Below are positions 7,166 through 8,581 of a stretch of 8,581 nt of DNA, one piece after another. Positions within the stretch are counted from its first letter, which is position 1. Every line of letters begins with the position of its first letter. The stretch is taken from positions 1-8,581 of the forward strand of contig JADFNY010000145.1 of NCBI GenBank assembly GCA_022563115.1, read 5' to 3'. The notes under the pieces are model-generated. The model saw only the letters and a program-made list of their open reading frames with translations. It ran no database searches and was not told where the DNA came from. The position numbers were made by a program, and so were the translations under genes. The DNA comes from Acidobacteriota bacterium. Its GTDB lineage: Bacteria > Acidobacteriota > UBA890.

Positions 7166-7174
7166 AGATTAGCA
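7166..7174 (-). promoter_or_regulatory. Extended -10 element for vapB (leaderless start)
   Basis: On the minus strand TGC-TAATCT gives a TGN extension directly before a -10-like hexamer (TAATCT, 7171-7166; three of six matches). Six bases separate it from the ATG at 7159, so transcription would start at or next to the start codon. No good -35 is present, which an extended -10 can tolerate. Inference only. Confidence 0.4.
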
Positions 7175-7201
7175 CATCAAACATCAAATGTTTGATGCTA
7201 A
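7169..7201 (-). promoter_or_regulatory. vapB operator: three CATCAAA half-sites with outer arms
   Basis: On the plus strand two tandem CATCAAA units (7175-7181, 7182-7188) are followed by TG and the inverted TTTGATG (7191-7197). The inner 16 bases form a perfect 7-2-7 palindrome. Outer arms TTAGCA (7169-7174) and TGCTAA (7196-7201) are also reverse complements. This is the kind of site bound by ribbon-helix-helix antitoxins, and it overlaps the predicted -10 of vapB, so bound VapB would block transcription. Confidence 0.75.
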
Positions 7202-7214
7202 CGCGACCGGGCGG

Positions 7215-7607
7215 TCAGCTCGCCCAGCGCAGCGTCACGTCGTAGGGCGCTAGCTGCCGATCGGCGGTCAGCAGGACGAGCCCCTCGATTTGCGCCTGGG
7301 CGATCAGCAACCGGTCGAAGGGGTCGCGGTGATGTGCCGGCAGGTCCGCCACCCGCAGCGCGTGGCTGTGCTCGACCGGCAGCGCCGACACCCCGCTCGT
7401 CTGCATGCGGCTGGGCACGTACCGGGGAGGTGGCTCCGGCAGCGGGAGCTTCCCGAGCGCATACTTGATGGCGATCTCCCAGGAGCTCGCCGCCGAAAGC
7501 AGCAGATCGGTGTCGGGATGCTCGATAAGCGCCAGGGCCTCGGGGCCGAAACGCCGCGGCGACACCTGCATCCACAGCCAGCACTGGGTGTCCAGAAGGA
7601 TTCTCAG
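7215..7607 (-). CDS. vapC: PIN-domain toxin, VapC family, probable CTG start
   Basis: A 130-residue PIN ribonuclease when read from CTG 7607, beginning (M)RILLDTQCWLWM. The acidic residues are D6 in LLDTQ, E44 in SSWEIAIKYALGKL, D95/D98 in HRDPFDRLLIAQA and D116 in LTADRQL. The order SAASSWEIAIK-LPLPEPP-HHRDPFDRLLIAQA is typical of VapC toxins paired with Phd/YefM antitoxins. The first canonical start in this frame is ATG 7571, which would remove D6 and the first strand and give a probably inactive 118-residue product. CTG 7607 overlaps the antitoxin stop as CTGA, exactly where ATGA is normally found, and GAGGA (7621-7617) lies 9 bases upstream. So either CTG is used or an ATG was lost by mutation or sequencing error. 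The frame is otherwise intact. Confidence 0.8.
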   Translation of the reverse strand: MRILLDTQCWLWMQVSPRRFGPEALALIEHPDTDLLLSAASSWEIAIKYALGKLPLPEPPPRYVPSRMQTSGVSALPVEHSHALRVADLPAHHRDPFDRLLIAQAQIEGLVLLTADRQLAPYDVTLRWAS

Positions 7608-7834
7608 CGCTCGAAGTCCTCGAGAACCTCGGCCGGCAGCGGCGCGTCGAAGTCGTCGGGCAGCTCGTACAGCCCTTCGTCGCGGCCCAGGAGGAGGCGG
7701 CGCTTCTTGCCGACCGCCACCAGGCGCGCCACCGGCTCGCCGGCCCGGGCGATGACGATCTCCTCACCCGCCGCCACCCGCCGCAGCAGGCGGGACAGGT
7801 GCGTTTTGGCCTCGTGTACTCCCACCGTGCTCAT
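7604..7834 (-). CDS. Phd/YefM-type antitoxin
   Basis: A 76-residue antitoxin beginning MSTVGVHEAKTHLSRLLRRV, followed by AAGEEIVIARAGEPVARLVAV, the classic Phd/YefM N-terminal DNA-binding and dimerisation region. The acidic C-terminal tail (YELPDDFDAPL, EVLEDFER) is the toxin-binding part. It partners the PIN toxin whose start overlaps its stop codon. ATG 7834 is chosen because family members start with this M-x-T-V-x-x-HEAK pattern and because a promoter-operator lies just upstream. The frame stays open further upstream to GTG 7993, but that part reads through the operator and a DUF2442-like relic. The complex of antitoxin and toxin should repress its own promoter. Confidence 0.9.
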   Translation of the reverse strand: MSTVGVHEAKTHLSRLLRRVAAGEEIVIARAGEPVARLVAVGKKRRLLLGRDEGLYELPDDFDAPLPAEVLEDFER

Positions 7835-7840
7835 AGCGAC

Positions 7841-7869
7841 AAGGTAGACTAAGTCGTTGACTAAGTCAA
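7841..7869 (-). promoter_or_regulatory. Promoter of the Phd/YefM-VapC module, leaderless
   Basis: On the minus strand TTGACT (7869-7864) is separated by exactly 17 bases from TACCTT (7846-7841). The -35 matches five of six consensus bases and the -10 three of six. Six bases later comes the ATG at 7834, so the expected transcription start is the A of the start codon, and no Shine-Dalgarno sequence is present. The spacer carries one operator repeat and the -35 lies in the other. Confidence 0.55.
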
Positions 7870-7870
7870 C
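7847..7870. promoter_or_regulatory. Tandem palindromic operator, GACTAAGTC x 2
   Basis: GACTAAGTC occurs at 7847-7855 and again at 7859-7867, 12 bases apart. Each copy is itself a palindrome (GACT-A-AGTC), and the second is the core of the longer palindrome GTTGACTAAGTCAAC (7856-7870). Two adjacent dyads over a -35/-10 spacer are what a Phd/YefM antitoxin operator usually looks like, with paired dimers binding on one helix face region. Confidence 0.75.
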
Positions 7871-7876
7871 CAACCA

Positions 7877-7993
7877 ATCCTTCAAGGGCTCGAAAGCCTC
7901 GCCCCCGAGCTCGGCCTCGAGATCCACGTCACCCTCGGTACCGTTGGCAAAATGGGGCGTGGATCGTGTAACTGTCCCACGAATGAGCGACAC
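7877..7993 (-). pseudogene. DUF2442-like gene fragment
   Basis: The minus-strand frame in phase with the antitoxin reads FANGTEGDVDLEAELGGEAF then EPLKD (7951-7877). This resembles the middle of DUF2442 proteins, which carry an F-x-DG/NG-x-x-G-x-VDL segment followed by VF-x-PLRD. The family's usual continuation to a WPNG motif is missing: homology stops at LKD and runs directly into the TA operator. The part before FANG (MSLIRGTVTRSTPH) does not look like the normal N-terminus. It is probably a decayed remnant interrupted by the TA module. A live antitoxin fusion starting at GTG 7993 is possible but less likely. Confidence 0.5.
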
Positions 7994-8039
7994 CGCCCCT
8001 CCCTTCCCGTCCTGCTCGCCTCAAGCGGGGTGACCTACG

Positions 8040-8564
8040 GTGGAACGCTCACAAGTAGTCGGAATCATGGGAGCTGGTGCTCTCGCGCTCGGTGTTTTCG
8101 CCCCTCTCGGCTCGCCACCGATCTTTGAGAGCCAAACCCTCTTTGGAAATGGCGCTGCAGACGGCACGATCGTGCTCGCCGCCGCGACCATCGCTTTCTT
8201 CTTGTCCCTCAGGAGAACGTACAGATGGCTCCTCCTTCCAGGCTTTGCCGCTCTCGCTGTGGTCGTGTGGGATGTCATCGCCTTCTTGAACGCGGTCAGC
8301 GCCGCGAACTCGCAGATAGCCGATGACATGGCGGGCAATCCGTTTGCTCGCCTAGGTGCGGTGGCCGCTGGGGCAAAGCAGCTGAAGTGGGGATGGGCGG
8401 TACTCGGGATCGGGATAGGGCTCGTGATCGGGGCTTCCATACTCGGGTGGGGAGGCCAGGTATCGGAGACGACGGCCAACACCAAGAGGTGCCCCTTCTG
8501 TGGCAAAGAAATCGTCGTCGAAGCAATCCAGTGCGAGCATTGCGGCGAAATCCTGAAGGGCTAG
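8040..8564 (+). CDS. Four-helix membrane protein with C-terminal zinc ribbon
   Basis: A 174-residue protein with hydrophobic segments at about 4-24, 42-57, 62-83 and 117-138, a short polar loop between helices three and four (85-116), and a C-terminal zinc ribbon whose cysteines are C151, C154, C165 and C168 (CPFC and CEHC). Membrane proteins ending in such a double-CxxC ribbon are common, usually as uncharacterised proteins; the ribbon would be cytoplasmic and could bind protein or nucleic acid. No function is assigned. The start is GTG 8040, since an in-frame TGA lies at 8031; a weak AGCGGGG precedes it. ATG 8067 is an alternative but would cut into helix one. It reads away from the TA island. 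Its codon use looks somewhat less GC-biased than that of the kinase gene, an impression not computed. Confidence 0.7.
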   Translation: MERSQVVGIMGAGALALGVFAPLGSPPIFESQTLFGNGAADGTIVLAAATIAFFLSLRRTYRWLLLPGFAALAVVVWDVIAFLNAVSAANSQIADDMAGNPFARLGAVAAGAKQLKWGWAVLGIGIGLVIGASILGWGGQVSETTANTKRCPFCGKEIVVEAIQCEHCGEILKG

Positions 8565-8581
8565 GGTGCTCGAGTGCGCCG

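Noticed and set aside
6433..7245. Open frame of 270 codons on the plus strand
   Set aside because: Antisense to vapC and vapB, with no recognisable domain; both minus-strand genes have clear catalytic or DNA-binding motifs.
7847..7867. GACTAAGTC pair as the start of a CRISPR array
   Set aside because: Only two nine-base copies with a three-base spacer, located on a promoter; an operator explains them.
7835..7993. Longer antitoxin starting at GTG 7993
   Set aside because: The extension runs through the operator and promoter, and Phd/YefM proteins normally begin at the MSTVGVHEAK position.

Overview
The window looks like a high-GC (roughly two-thirds G+C by eye) chromosomal segment of an Acidobacteriota-like bacterium. 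The pointers are the 3' end of a TonB-dependent receptor, a large membrane-anchored Ser/Thr kinase with a WD40/PD40 (TolB-like) propeller ending in the NWFEELK...PTGR tail common in that phylum (also seen in Gemmatimonadota), a secreted LVIVD-repeat protein, and VapBC-type toxin-antitoxin modules. The phylum assignment is inference from family distribution, not from a marker gene.

Layout. Bases 1-219 are the end of an outer-membrane receptor gene, followed by a near-perfect UUCG-loop hairpin (259-288). Bases about 300-473 hold an orphan C-terminal piece of a kinase like the intact one further on, and 474-704 holds only weak, possibly frameshifted coding debris. A Tat-exported D-threonine aldolase/D-serine dehydratase-like PLP enzyme (705-1934), the full kinase (2048-4792) and the secreted LVIVD/beta-propeller protein (4936-6345) follow on the plus strand. 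Immediately after the LVIVD gene lies a second short copy of its own last-blade coding sequence (6356-6436), differing by silent changes in its best-matching part.

The right third is a minus-strand toxin-antitoxin island. Read 5' to 3' on that strand it holds a Phd/YefM-type antitoxin (7834-7604), a PIN toxin that appears to start at a CTG overlapping the antitoxin stop (7607-7215), a ribbon-helix-helix VapB antitoxin (7159-6932) and a second PIN toxin (6927-6448). Each module has its own palindromic operator placed on a probable leaderless promoter. Upstream of the first antitoxin is a fragment of a DUF2442-like protein, suggesting the TA module interrupted or replaced an older small gene. 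A four-helix membrane protein with a C-terminal zinc ribbon (8040-8564) reads away from the island.

The gene set does not form a single obvious pathway. The points most worth following are the blade-periodic histidines of the LVIVD protein, the export signal on the PLP enzyme, the CTG-initiated toxin, the two TA operators, and the paired gene relics next to the kinase and LVIVD genes, which suggest past duplication and deletion.
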